A DNA stretch of 32,546 bases, taken from the IMG/VR virus record IMGVR_UViG_3300008262_003150, positions 1 through 32,546 of that record. One strand, 5' to 3'. The notes under the pieces are model-generated. The model was not told the DNA's origin. It made no database searches and saw nothing but the letters and a program-made list of their open reading frames with translations. A program made the translations under genes and the position numbers. This document shows, piece after piece, positions 1 through 8,228 of this stretch (its first letter is position 1; every line of letters begins with the position of its first letter). The stretch is from a virus.

Positions 1-627
1 ATCGGCTCTCATTGCTTCGTAATTTTTACCATTTGATGGTTTTACAACAGAAAAGAATTTTTCCATCTGTTTCACTAATCGGTCGTGCCATCCATTCACA
101 ACTAAAAAAGGAATTGCTAAATTTAACCGAGAAGTAAAAGCCGTATCTTTATTTTGAGTTTCAACATAACTGTAAATTCCTATTTTTTTTGTCCAAGCAT
201 CCAACTGTTGTTGATTTGTGATTGTTTTCCAAACTTGTGGTGAATATTCTTTCATTTTATTTTCTGAAAATAAAGCAAAATAGTAACAAAAAAAAGCTTC
301 AGAAAAAACTTCAACTTCTTTTCCACCTACTGTCGTAGATTTTTCACCAGTATCTTCTTTTTTTGCTGGATTACCTCCAAAATCAATATCTTTGACAATA
401 TATCTCAATGTAACATTAAATTTTTTTGAACCTAATTTAGCGATTAAAACATTTGTTTTGTCATTCCACTCTAATCCTTGAACAACAGTAATTTTTTTCT
501 TATCATCTTCTAAAAGAAAAGGTGATTTTGCTTTAATTTTTAATTTGAAAATATCTTTTCTTTTTTTACCTTTAAATGGTCCTGAACTTGCAACTTTAGC
601 AAGGTCACCTGTCGATAATGTTCCCAT
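1..627 (-). CDS. Hypothetical protein, partial (C-terminus beyond window)
   Basis: This open frame runs off the left edge; 209 codons are visible from ATG at 627. The start follows a GGAG Shine-Dalgarno and lies just downstream of a combined early/late promoter (652-685). The N-terminus is MGTLSTGDLAKVASSG, followed by a very basic stretch (GPFKGKKRKDIFKLKIK) and a mixed region rich in aromatic residues and lysine (about residues 105-209). I see no membrane segment, signal peptide or catalytic motif. I do not recognise the family. The TATAAATA late promoter suggests expression late in infection, possibly as a structural or packaging-associated protein, but that is only an inference from the promoter. 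Confidence 0.8.
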   Translation of the reverse strand, partial: MGTLSTGDLAKVASSGPFKGKKRKDIFKLKIKAKSPFLLEDDKKKITVVQGLEWNDKTNVLIAKLGSKKFNVTLRYIVKDIDFGGNPAKKEDTGEKSTTVGGKEVEVFSEAFFCYYFALFSENKMKEYSPQVWKTITNQQQLDAWTKKIGIYSYVETQNKDTAFTSRLNLAIPFLVVNGWHDRLVKQMEKFFSVVKPSNGKNYEAMRAD

Positions 628-651
628 TTATTTCTCCGATATTTAATGGAG

Positions 652-685
652 TATTTATACTATCACAATTACCGAATAATGTCAA
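652..685 (-). promoter_or_regulatory. Overlapping sigma70-type and T4-type late promoter
   Basis: On the minus strand TTGACA (680-685) is followed by a 17-base spacer and TAGTAT (657-662). The octamer TATAAATA, the T4 late promoter consensus, overlaps at 652-659. Both would start transcription about 20 bases before the ATG at 627. The -35 element lies inside the 3' end of the upstream gene. One region could therefore serve host polymerase early and gp55-polymerase late. Confidence 0.6.
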
Positions 686-1784
686 GTTCTTTGTCGCCTG
701 TCCAGACTTCAATCTCCGAACGCAATCTTCCTTCAGTCTTTAGATTGTCATATCTGGCCTGTGCTTTCTTCTTCCACCACTCTATAATCGATTCCAGATA
801 GTGTTTGTCATAGTTCTCTTTGTCTGGTATCAACTTATCTGTTCTGCCCATGACCACATCGGTAAAGTTACTGAATCCATAATTTGAGGCATAATACCGT
901 TTCTTTTCTGTCAACAATAAGGCATTTTCAATCGTTTTACCGAACTTCTCACCTTCAGGTGTTCCTTTGAGTGCCACTTTAGTCATTGAAATGATGGCAT
1001 TAGAAATTTTCAATTTGCGAGAAGATGCATCGGCAGGTACAAACTCACCTACAATACCTTCAACATAATCTTTCAAATCTTCATATGGTTTGCCATGCAT
1101 CATTGGAAGAAAATTAGAATCGGTAAGTCCTTTAAATCTTAACAGAGGCTTCATGCCATCATATTGTGAAGAAGATTTCGAACTACCATAAAGACTGGTT
1201 GTTTCAAACAAACAAGTATTCATACCATACTTCTTATTGAGCATTTCACGGATTTCATGTGAACAACAAATGGCTGCCAATAATTTACCACCTAGATAAT
1301 TGAAACCAAATGGTTGAGCAGGCACAATCACAAAGCCCATAATCGAGGTATGATTAAATGCTTTAGAAGATTCTGGTGTTTGTGTGAATACACCATCAAG
1401 CATTTCATTGCGAGGTTTCATATTGATAACAGGAGAACCTAGTCGAATGAAACCAACCCACTTCTTTGTTTTCTTTTCTAAGATTGCCAATCTCAAACAA
1501 CGGCCAGGAATACTGGTCATATTTGAATGTGATGAAATCATATTGAGATAAATGTCCCAAGTGTCTTGTGGCAATTCAACAAGTTCAAATTGCATGTCAC
1601 TTGGGTTGATTGTAAAATCTGAAAACAAATCATCTTCAGGTCCCATACCTGGTAATCCAGGTGGTCTTTCTGAAAGACTATTCAGTTTTTGGTCACGAAT
1701 GTAATCATCGATTCTTTCAAATCGGTCAAAATAATTTGAGAATACACTCGCACAATGTATTGCTTGGTCTTTTGTCAAACTCAT
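669..1784 (-). CDS. DruA/DUF4338-like protein, paralogue 1
   Basis: A 371-residue protein whose middle (about residues 108-225) has the layout of the DUF4338 family, which includes DruA of the Druantia defence system. There is a WVGFIRLGSP strand, an RNEMLDG segment, an NHTSIMGFVIVPAQPFGFNY block followed by GGKLLAAIC, an ETTSLYGSS motif and a final Y-x(5)-L-x-F-x-G element. The second copy at 22872-24149 shares these blocks in the same order but differs strongly elsewhere. The start overlaps the helicase stop by four bases (ATGA), so it is translationally coupled to gp41. No nuclease or helicase motif is present. Function in the phage is unknown; assignment rests on motif order, not on a search. 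Confidence 0.65.
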   Translation of the reverse strand: MSLTKDQAIHCASVFSNYFDRFERIDDYIRDQKLNSLSERPPGLPGMGPEDDLFSDFTINPSDMQFELVELPQDTWDIYLNMISSHSNMTSIPGRCLRLAILEKKTKKWVGFIRLGSPVINMKPRNEMLDGVFTQTPESSKAFNHTSIMGFVIVPAQPFGFNYLGGKLLAAICCSHEIREMLNKKYGMNTCLFETTSLYGSSKSSSQYDGMKPLLRFKGLTDSNFLPMMHGKPYEDLKDYVEGIVGEFVPADASSRKLKISNAIISMTKVALKGTPEGEKFGKTIENALLLTEKKRYYASNYGFSNFTDVVMGRTDKLIPDKENYDKHYLESIIEWWKKKAQARYDNLKTEGRLRSEIEVWTGDKELDIIR

Positions 1785-3184
1785 ACCTTAATGCCATCAA
1801 ACTTTGCATTTAAGTTTCTTTCACGACCACCAAAAGTATTTAATGGTGGTGTGTCATCATCTTGTCCTGCATCAGCAAGACCTTCTTGTGCAGTTTGTTC
1901 TGCATCATACAAACGCATTTTTGTTCTATCGATACCGACAACAAATCGTTTGTAATAGTTAGGGTCAGAATAACGATTCTTCAATTGTTTAACGAGAATT
2001 TGATTTAGACCTTCAAGTTCTTCATTTGATACAAGTGCAAACATAAAATCGGCAGTTGCAGGCAAACCAAAAGATTCTGAAGTATCTTCAAGACCTGGAT
2101 CCGAATTACTGAAACCAGAACGAGTTGTTTGAGTTGCTGAAACAACAGGTAATGCAAACTCAACGGCAAGACCACGAAGTTCTTCTGCAATAGATTTAAT
2201 GTATGTGTAACTATTCACATTACCACCAGGTTTAATTCTTGCTGACGAACAAATGTTTAGATAGTCGATGAAAATGATATTTGGTTTAAAGTTCTTTTTC
2301 AAACGCAATTCATTTAATAATGCTCTGAAATGTAAAACAGAAGCACTTGCAGTTGGATATTCTTTGATGATTAGTTTACCTTGTGTTTTGGATTTCAACA
2401 CATCAAACTTTCTCTCATAATCACCACGACTGATTGTTTGTAATTCATTCAAATCAATATTTAGCAAATTAGCATCGATTCGTTCTGCAATCTTTTCTTC
2501 TGCCATTTCAAGTGTGATATACAACACATTATGACCTTGACTGATACAACTTGCGGCCACATGGCACATAAACAAAGATTTACCAACACCTGTACCTGCA
2601 AGTGCAATATTCAAAGTCTTAATTGGCAAACCACCTTTTGTAATCTTGTTAAAGATATCAAGGTCAAAACGAACACGGGTTTCTACACGATGATAGAAAT
2701 CATATCGTTCTTCAAAGTCTTGCATGTAATCGTGACCAACATTACTGTCAAAAGATACACCAAGTGCATCTGCAAGTAATTGTGGAATTTCACCTTTTGT
2801 TTTGTTGCCTTTTTTATCATCAAGAATCGATACAGATTCCATGATGGCATTGTAGATTGCTTTGTCTTGGCAAAACTTCTCAGTTTGTTCGGTCAACCAT
2901 TGCAGTTCAACCTTATCATCTTTTGTTTGTTCGATATCTCTGAGAAGGTCAATCGATTCTTTTACTTGAGGTTCAGTAAGATTTGTTTTCTCTGTAATGT
3001 TGATTACGAGAGATTCGTGTGTTGGAAGATTCTTGTATTTGTTTACGAAATCATAAACTTCTTTGAATACAAGTTTTTCGGTTTGGTCGGAGAAATATTC
3101 TCCCTTTATAAAAGGAAGAACTTTTCTGGTATATTCTTCATTGTGTATCAGGTTCTTTAGAATAATCTGTTCTAATCTGTTCAT
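1781..3184 (-). CDS. 41: Replicative DNA helicase (T4 gp41, DnaB family)
   Basis: Hexameric 5'-3' helicase that unwinds the replication fork and works with primase. At 467 residues it is close to T4 gp41. The N-terminal domain resembles gp41 in a QIILKNLI...YTRKVLPF...EYF pattern. The RecA-like core has Walker A GTGVGKS (residues 197-203), the ITLEMAEEKIAERIDAN block, Walker B IIFIDYLN (about 303-310) and the SFGLPATADFMFAL segment typical of gp41. It follows the gp40-like gene, overlapping its 3' end by 47 bases, and precedes a DruA-like gene by a four-base overlap. The order uvsX-40-41 is that of T4. I kept the first ATG because the N-terminus aligns with gp41 from there. Confidence 0.95.
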   Translation of the reverse strand: MNRLEQIILKNLIHNEEYTRKVLPFIKGEYFSDQTEKLVFKEVYDFVNKYKNLPTHESLVINITEKTNLTEPQVKESIDLLRDIEQTKDDKVELQWLTEQTEKFCQDKAIYNAIMESVSILDDKKGNKTKGEIPQLLADALGVSFDSNVGHDYMQDFEERYDFYHRVETRVRFDLDIFNKITKGGLPIKTLNIALAGTGVGKSLFMCHVAASCISQGHNVLYITLEMAEEKIAERIDANLLNIDLNELQTISRGDYERKFDVLKSKTQGKLIIKEYPTASASVLHFRALLNELRLKKNFKPNIIFIDYLNICSSARIKPGGNVNSYTYIKSIAEELRGLAVEFALPVVSATQTTRSGFSNSDPGLEDTSESFGLPATADFMFALVSNEELEGLNQILVKQLKNRYSDPNYYKRFVVGIDRTKMRLYDAEQTAQEGLADAGQDDDTPPLNTFGGRERNLNAKFDGIKV

Positions 3185-3452
3185 CTTGTGTTTTTCTAGT
3201 CAATATTTCGGTGAGTATGTCACCCATAATTATACGAAATTTTTCGTTACTATTCAAGTCATCTATGTTAAAATTACCTGGATGAACAATAGTATATCCA
3301 AATTGAAGTCTTGCAATTTCACCTTCTTCAACAACTCTTGCTTTATTATAATGGTAAATGACACCATTGAATTCTTCATTCAATAGTGCCACTCCTGTTA
3401 TTTCAGAATTATCAAAATCTAAAAAGGTGTAGTCAATACCTTCTTTAAGCAT
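3138..3452 (-). CDS. 40: gp40-like protein (head vertex assembly chaperone family)
   Basis: A 104-residue protein beginning MLKEGIDYTFLDFDNSE. In T4 the gene between uvsX and 41 is gene 40, whose product is linked to prohead vertex assembly. The sequence layout agrees: an N-terminal DYTFLDF strand, a FNGVIYHYNKARV strand, a predicted beta hairpin (LQFGYTIVHPGNF) and a helix with IMGDILTEIL. I chose ATG at 3452 rather than the upstream in-frame ATGs because it overlaps the uvsX stop (ATGCTTAA), giving translational coupling; the longer frame would read deep into uvsX. Identification rests on synteny plus general resemblance to gp40, so it is probable rather than certain. Confidence 0.7.
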   Translation of the reverse strand: MLKEGIDYTFLDFDNSEITGVALLNEEFNGVIYHYNKARVVEEGEIARLQFGYTIVHPGNFNIDDLNSNEKFRIIMGDILTEILTRKTQDEQIRTDYSKEPDTQ

Positions 3453-3723
3453 CGTCCGTTTCTTCTTCCAGAATTGCAGTTTCTCCCATAATGTTTCCAT
3501 ATGCGATACCATATTTTCCATTTACGAATTCCTTAAACGATTCGTTTTTGAGTAATGGTTGCCAAAATTCATCTGTTTGCGTGGCATCAAAACGAACTTT
3601 TTCACCAATCTCTCCAGTTTTCTGGTCAACTTTTGCATACCAACCTGGTGATGGTTTAGAAATAAAATTACCCTCAATCGCAATGTCGACCAAGCCAGAA
3701 TACTTTTGAATACCACATACCAA
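3445..3723 (-). pseudogene. uvsX: UvsX recombinase, detached C-terminal fragment
   Basis: About 90 codons encode the C-terminal part of T4 UvsX: GIQKYSGLVDIAIEGNF, PSPGWYAKVDQKTGEI and EFWQPLLKNESFKEFV match the T4 GGIDPYSGLLDMALE, PKNGWYA and FWGPLFKHQPF blocks. It lies in a different frame from the N-terminal part (3674-4318). Its first ATG is only an internal codon created at the junction, with no Shine-Dalgarno. Compared with T4 UvsX, about 60 residues between HTYKEIGM and GIQKYSGL are absent. The fragment ends at TAA overlapping the start of the gp40-like gene. Either the gene is genuinely broken or the assembled sequence has lost roughly 185 bases here. Confidence 0.85.
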
Positions 3724-4318
3724 TCTCTTTGTAAGTATGATTCACAACTACCATTGGAATATCTTTTAAGTTGAGGTGAGGTGTTACCATTCTAAACAAT
3801 GATTTAACTTGTTTAGCACGGCTCATATCTGCAACAGATTTACCTTCAAGTGCATCTTCTACTTCTTTCTTAGATGCTAGATTACCAATACTATCTAATA
3901 TAATGATGAGTTTATCACCACGATTCACTTCTTGAAGCTGTTGCATTATATCGAACTTCAACTGCTCAATGTCAGTCAAAGGTGTGTGTAGAACTCTGTC
4001 CATATCAATTTGAAATGTTTCAAAGTATTTGACAGGTGTTCCGAATTCTGAATCATAGAATAACAATACCGCTTCAGGGTATTTGTCCATGTAAGCTTTT
4101 GCCATCAATAAACTGAAAGCGGTCTTAAAATGTTTTGATGGTCCTGCCCACATAGTAAGACCAGGAATAATACCACCATCAAGGCGTCCTGATAGTGCCA
4201 CATTAATCATTGGCACATCAGTTGGTACCATATCTTTTTCAGTAAAGAATTTTGATTTGGATAGAATCGCACTATCTTTAATCGTTGTATTCTTTTTTAA
4301 TTTATCAAGTAAACTCAT
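3674..4318 (-). CDS. uvsX: UvsX recombinase (RecA-like), truncated N-terminal part
   Basis: UvsX coats single-stranded DNA and catalyses strand invasion in T4 recombination-dependent replication. This frame keeps the N-terminal and ATPase regions: SKFFTEKD near residue 22, Walker A GPSKHFKT (about 58-65), a FYDSEFG block, Walker B LIIILDSIGNLASKKE and RMVTPHLNLKDIPMVVVNHTYKEIGM. After that methionine it continues about 13 residues in the wrong frame (WYSKVFWLGRHCD) and stops. The region holding the DNA-binding loop and the VEKSR-type segment is missing, and the C-terminus follows in another frame at 3445-3723. Start at 4318 is chosen because GGAGGT lies ten bases upstream. As written the product should not be an active recombinase. 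Confidence 0.85.
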   Translation of the reverse strand: MSLLDKLKKNTTIKDSAILSKSKFFTEKDMVPTDVPMINVALSGRLDGGIIPGLTMWAGPSKHFKTAFSLLMAKAYMDKYPEAVLLFYDSEFGTPVKYFETFQIDMDRVLHTPLTDIEQLKFDIMQQLQEVNRGDKLIIILDSIGNLASKKEVEDALEGKSVADMSRAKQVKSLFRMVTPHLNLKDIPMVVVNHTYKEIGMWYSKVFWLGRHCD

Positions 4319-4319
4319 T

Positions 4320-5147
4320 TTAAAAAGTACCTCCATCCATTTTGGTTATCTTATTTTTAGGTATATGTTCCATGCCTTCTCCTTCATCTACAAAGAAGGA
4401 TTCTAAACTAGGACCACTGCTCGTGTCAAGCGTTTTCTTCTTCTTTGCCTTTCTGATTTTGATTTCAGGTTCAGGCAATTTAGTGTTTCGTAGTGTTTGT
4501 TGTGCTGCTATGAGTAGAAGAATGGCAAGAGGGTCAAACACCACGATGATTATTACAATAACAGTCCTTACTGCTTTATCTATAAATGATGGGTCATCTT
4601 TAGAGTAGAATAACTCGGCGATATACTTAATAGGACCAATCTCTGCCGCTAACTTGTTTTCTTCTGCCATTAAAGGCAACTTCTCATTTGTAATTCGTTT
4701 TAGTTCTGCCTGTGTTTCTTGGATTTGTTTATCAATTTTATTTGATGCAGTTGCCGGGTCACCTGCTCTTTGTAACAAATAGGTCAATCTCTCTTTAGCA
4801 ATCTTTTCTTGTGTCTCTAGTGTTTTTAATTGAACACTATTTGCACCAAGAGTTACATTTGATTCAAGGTGTGCCTTTGACAAGTAACCAAAGATACCCA
4901 TTGATGTGATAAGCATTAACAAAACAATTGCGATACTGAAATAGTAACGCATTATTCGCACAGTAACATTCCAATTGTTATATAGCCAAGAAACTGTTAC
5001 CAATTTAGCAACTTCTAATATTGAACCCATCAATATAATTGGCCAGAATGAACCTGGAAATATTTGTGCAAGGCCTATTACCGAATAAAAAGCGGCAACA
5101 GCAGATAAAGCAATTGCAGTTAAAAAAGGTAATAGAACTTGTGTCAT
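4320..5147 (-). CDS. Membrane protein with long coiled coil
   Basis: A 275-residue integral membrane protein of unknown function. Three hydrophobic segments lie near the N-terminus (about residues 4-27, 34-56 and 66-88). They are followed by an approximately 90-residue heptad-rich coiled coil (SVQLKTLETQEKIAKERL to PLMAEENKLAAEI), a fourth membrane segment (about 193-216, VIVIIIVVFDPLAILLLIA) and a basic tail with RKAKKKK. The layout puts the coiled coil between membrane segments 3 and 4, so it is a large loop on one face of the membrane. It stops two bases before the uvsX start and overlaps the oxygenase stop by four bases, so it sits in the replication operon. A role in membrane anchoring of replication or in lysis control is possible but not shown. 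Confidence 0.8.
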   Translation of the reverse strand: MTQVLLPFLTAIALSAVAAFYSVIGLAQIFPGSFWPIILMGSILEVAKLVTVSWLYNNWNVTVRIMRYYFSIAIVLLMLITSMGIFGYLSKAHLESNVTLGANSVQLKTLETQEKIAKERLTYLLQRAGDPATASNKIDKQIQETQAELKRITNEKLPLMAEENKLAAEIGPIKYIAELFYSKDDPSFIDKAVRTVIVIIIVVFDPLAILLLIAAQQTLRNTKLPEPEIKIRKAKKKKTLDTSSGPSLESFFVDEGEGMEHIPKNKITKMDGGTF

Positions 5148-5689
5148 GGATTAGATTTATGATGTGGAACATCGAACACAAAAGTTATTCGTGTCACATC
5201 TCCTATATTTTTTGCACCATGTGGTTTCTTATTATCAAACCAAAGTAGAGTTCCTGGTTCGACATTTACAACATCATCACCACAATGATATTCATATCGA
5301 CCTTGTATCGATAAATGATATCTATCTTTATTTAAGTAATATGTTCCTTGGTCAGTATGTGTGCCAACCATTTCACCTACAGGCAAAGCTAAAAATCCAC
5401 AACGACAAAATTTATGGAAATGTCTTTTTAAGAAACGAATGACTTCGGTATGTCTCTCATATGCAGGTGTCTCAATGCTTATTTCAGTATTGTAAACCAT
5501 TTCATCTGGATGACTAATGCCTCCCATTACTAATTGCATTACACCTGCTTCAATCCTGTGAAAATCAGGATCAATTTGTTGAGCACCTTCTATTTCTTTT
5601 TGAACACCCCAATCAGAGGGGTATTGTTCGAGTTGTTTTAAAATTTTAGAAACATTGATGCCCGTTTTGATTATACGAATATCAGCCAA
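5144..5689 (-). CDS. 2-oxoglutarate/Fe(II) oxygenase-like protein
   Basis: A 181-residue protein of the double-stranded beta-helix (cupin) oxygenase type, resembling aspartyl/asparaginyl hydroxylases. The iron ligands are visible as H-x-D in VGTHTDQGTYYL and a distal His in KPHGAKNIGDVTRITFVFDVPHH; the Arg of TRITFVF is the expected 2-oxoglutarate anchor. I favour a TTG start at 5689: GGAGAG lies five bases upstream and the start overlaps the polymerase stop (TTGGCTGA). The first ATG, at 5731, would extend 50 bases into the polymerase gene with no ribosome site. Substrate unknown; phage members may act on protein side chains or nucleic acid. Confidence 0.75.
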   Translation of the reverse strand: MADIRIIKTGINVSKILKQLEQYPSDWGVQKEIEGAQQIDPDFHRIEAGVMQLVMGGISHPDEMVYNTEISIETPAYERHTEVIRFLKRHFHKFCRCGFLALPVGEMVGTHTDQGTYYLNKDRYHLSIQGRYEYHCGDDVVNVEPGTLLWFDNKKPHGAKNIGDVTRITFVFDVPHHKSNP

Positions 5690-8216
5690 AGAAACTCTCC
5701 AACGAACTAATTTTTTCAGTTTGCCAACCAATACAATTTAAAATAACTTTGATTGGTTCAATAAATGCTTTTTCAAATTGCAAATCATAATTTACATACT
5801 CATGCAGACCAAATTCTTTTGGCAATCTAACAGGGAAAGAAATAACATCTTCTTTCAAAGGATTTGGCGTTTTAAGATATGTGAATTTCAACTTCTCACC
5901 TTCTTGAATTAAAGGATATGATTTAGTTAAATTCTTTTCTTTCATCATGTAATTGTAAAGAATTGCACCTCGCACATGAATTGGTGTGCCTTTTTTGTAT
6001 AGATTTGCAGAATCAGAATAATCTTTTAGACCATTAATGCCACGGGGAAACGCAACTTCTTCTGGAGGTAAACTCTTAAATTCATTTTTAAATTTTTCAA
6101 TAAATTCTTGAACATCCGATTCGGTAGAACGAACAATTAATTTAATTGTTTCTTTCATCTTCTCACGAATGACAGAGGGTGTGGAACTTTTAACCATCTC
6201 AAGTCCCATCACCTTCATGTCTGGTTCATTATACTGAACACCTTCGTTATTGTAAACATTTAAGATATATCTTTTCTTTGCAGTCCAAATGCCTTTATCT
6301 GAGAGCGCTTCACGCTTCATTCTCATTTTTTGGGCATACGCATGGACATATAAAGCAAGTTCCTGATAACCTTGGTTAATATAAGGTTGTATCTTTTCTT
6401 CACAGACTTTATCCATGAATTCGATGATTCGGAGAGTATCCGGTTTTTCCTTATACACTTTATCAACAAGGTTACCAAGGCGGAGATATATCGAATCTGT
6501 GTCTGAGGCGATAACATAATCTTCATTCTCCGTTTTCAATAGTTTGTTCATGTAAGCGTTGATTTTATTTTCAATCCAACGAATTGAAAGCTGACCTGCC
6601 ATAGTAACTGCCAACGCTTGGCGCAGGTCATAGAATCGAAAGTATTGTGAACCAAGAGCACCATAAGCGGAGTTTAGTGATACTTTCTTTGCAAGTTGCA
6701 GATTATTATATCGTGCAACAAGTTTACCAATTTCGTTCTTCTTTGTTTCATCTTTTTCATTTACATAATCTTGTTTTGCCTTCAACATCATGTTCTTAAA
6801 CTTCTTTCGATCCTCATACATTTCTTCCATCATTTTAGGAAGAAAACCTTGCAAGTCTGTTCTGAAAAACTGACCATTCGGTGTTAGTGCGGCATCTTTT
6901 AGTTTTGAAGTATCAATTTCTGATGACAATAATCTATCGACAGTTACACTTTGCGAAAGAATTTGTTTCATTTCTGGTGTGTAATTGTCAGGCTCAATAA
7001 GAGTTTCTGGTGAAATATTATACTGCATCATTAAATGTGGATATAGAGAATCTAAGTCGAATGATGCAACATAACGATGCATGCCAACTTGTGGTTCTTT
7101 AACATACGCACCTTCAAACGCAGAGTTCTTTCGTTGAACTACTTTTGGTGGTACAACAATCTTCTTCGCAAAAAGATGATTGTAGATTAGGGCATCCCAC
7201 ATACGAGTTTGTGCAAACACATCTTCAAAGTTTGTCTTTGTGTCGTATGCAAGAGTTAATGCCAATTCAAGGAGTTTTAACTTATCTTCTAGTTTAACGA
7301 TAAGTTCCACATCTTTGATATTATATTCGATAAATTTTTGATAGTTGAGTTTATACAACTGATGAAGGTTGTCATATTCATCATAAGAAAGTTTACTCTC
7401 ACCTAGTTCAACATTGGCGATATTATCCAACTTGTATGATTCTTGTGACTTACCACCAGGCGCATACCACTTATACAGTTCAATGTAATCAAGTGCAGAA
7501 ACGCCACCAATGTTGTATTGAATCAACTCACGACCATTGATTGTTACTTTTCTTTCCCACAAATAATTCCATGGTGAAAGTTTCTTAACCTCATCTTCAC
7601 CAAGAACACTTCTGATTCGATTGACAAGATATGGCACATCAAAGAAGTCAATGTTCCAACCAGTAATTACATCTGGACAATTTTCTTGCCAATCTTTTAA
7701 AAACTTTTTACAAAGGTCAGATTCACTATCACATTTAATATATGTTTCACTACCTTTTACTTCATAGTCACCACAACCATAGACTGTAACATCACCGCCT
7801 AGTTTTTTGATGGCGATGGCAGTAATAGGTTCTGTGGCTTTATATGGGTCAGGAAAACCATTCTCTGAACCAACCTCAATATCAATAATGGCAACATGAA
7901 TGTCTTGCAAGTCCCAATCAATTTGACCTACAAATTCATCTGCGATAAACGCATATTCAAATCGGTCATTGCCATAGATTTTAAAGTTCTCGACACCATC
8001 ATACTTGCGAACAAAATCACGAGCATCACGGATATCTCCGAACTTCATTGGTTCTAAGTTTTCATTGAATAGTGTTTTCCATTCAGATGTTTTCTTGGAT
8101 GGCAAAAACAAAGTAGGCGAGTATTGAATTTTCATCTTTACTCGCCTGCCGTTTTTAACCCCTCTGAAAAGAATGTTGTTGCCTTGAACGGCAACATTCG
8201 TGTAGTATTTACTCAT
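5682..8216 (-). CDS. 43: DNA polymerase, family B (T4 gp43)
   Basis: The replicative polymerase with proofreading exonuclease, 844 residues (T4 gp43 has 898). Exonuclease motifs: DIE at 112-114, GWNIDFFDVPYL at about 186-197 and YNIKD ending at D302. Polymerase motifs: A, SFDLDSLYP around D387; B, KKVSLNSAYGALG at about 510-522; C, SDTDS at 571-575. All catalytic acidic residues are present, so it should be active. The C-terminus (SSLESFFG) is a plausible clamp-interaction tail. In T4 regA directly precedes 43; here about 4.4 kb of cargo genes separate them. No strong Shine-Dalgarno is visible before the ATG at 8216. Confidence 0.97.
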   Translation of the reverse strand: MSKYYTNVAVQGNNILFRGVKNGRRVKMKIQYSPTLFLPSKKTSEWKTLFNENLEPMKFGDIRDARDFVRKYDGVENFKIYGNDRFEYAFIADEFVGQIDWDLQDIHVAIIDIEVGSENGFPDPYKATEPITAIAIKKLGGDVTVYGCGDYEVKGSETYIKCDSESDLCKKFLKDWQENCPDVITGWNIDFFDVPYLVNRIRSVLGEDEVKKLSPWNYLWERKVTINGRELIQYNIGGVSALDYIELYKWYAPGGKSQESYKLDNIANVELGESKLSYDEYDNLHQLYKLNYQKFIEYNIKDVELIVKLEDKLKLLELALTLAYDTKTNFEDVFAQTRMWDALIYNHLFAKKIVVPPKVVQRKNSAFEGAYVKEPQVGMHRYVASFDLDSLYPHLMMQYNISPETLIEPDNYTPEMKQILSQSVTVDRLLSSEIDTSKLKDAALTPNGQFFRTDLQGFLPKMMEEMYEDRKKFKNMMLKAKQDYVNEKDETKKNEIGKLVARYNNLQLAKKVSLNSAYGALGSQYFRFYDLRQALAVTMAGQLSIRWIENKINAYMNKLLKTENEDYVIASDTDSIYLRLGNLVDKVYKEKPDTLRIIEFMDKVCEEKIQPYINQGYQELALYVHAYAQKMRMKREALSDKGIWTAKKRYILNVYNNEGVQYNEPDMKVMGLEMVKSSTPSVIREKMKETIKLIVRSTESDVQEFIEKFKNEFKSLPPEEVAFPRGINGLKDYSDSANLYKKGTPIHVRGAILYNYMMKEKNLTKSYPLIQEGEKLKFTYLKTPNPLKEDVISFPVRLPKEFGLHEYVNYDLQFEKAFIEPIKVILNCIGWQTEKISSLESFFG

Positions 8217-8228
8217 TCAAATAGTATA

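Noticed and set aside
1755-1955. Open frames on the plus strand (for example 1755-1955, 2531-3160, 16680-17186, 17607-18036)
   Set aside because: They lie antisense to well-supported minus-strand genes, lack ribosome sites and have no recognisable domains. They are shadows of the real genes.
3674-3723. Programmed frameshift joining the two uvsX parts
   Set aside because: A frameshift could restore the frame but not the roughly 60 missing residues, and no slippery heptamer is seen at the joint.
8190-8228. Promoter directly before the polymerase gene
   Set aside because: An extended -10-like TGATATACT is present but without any -35 element at proper spacing.
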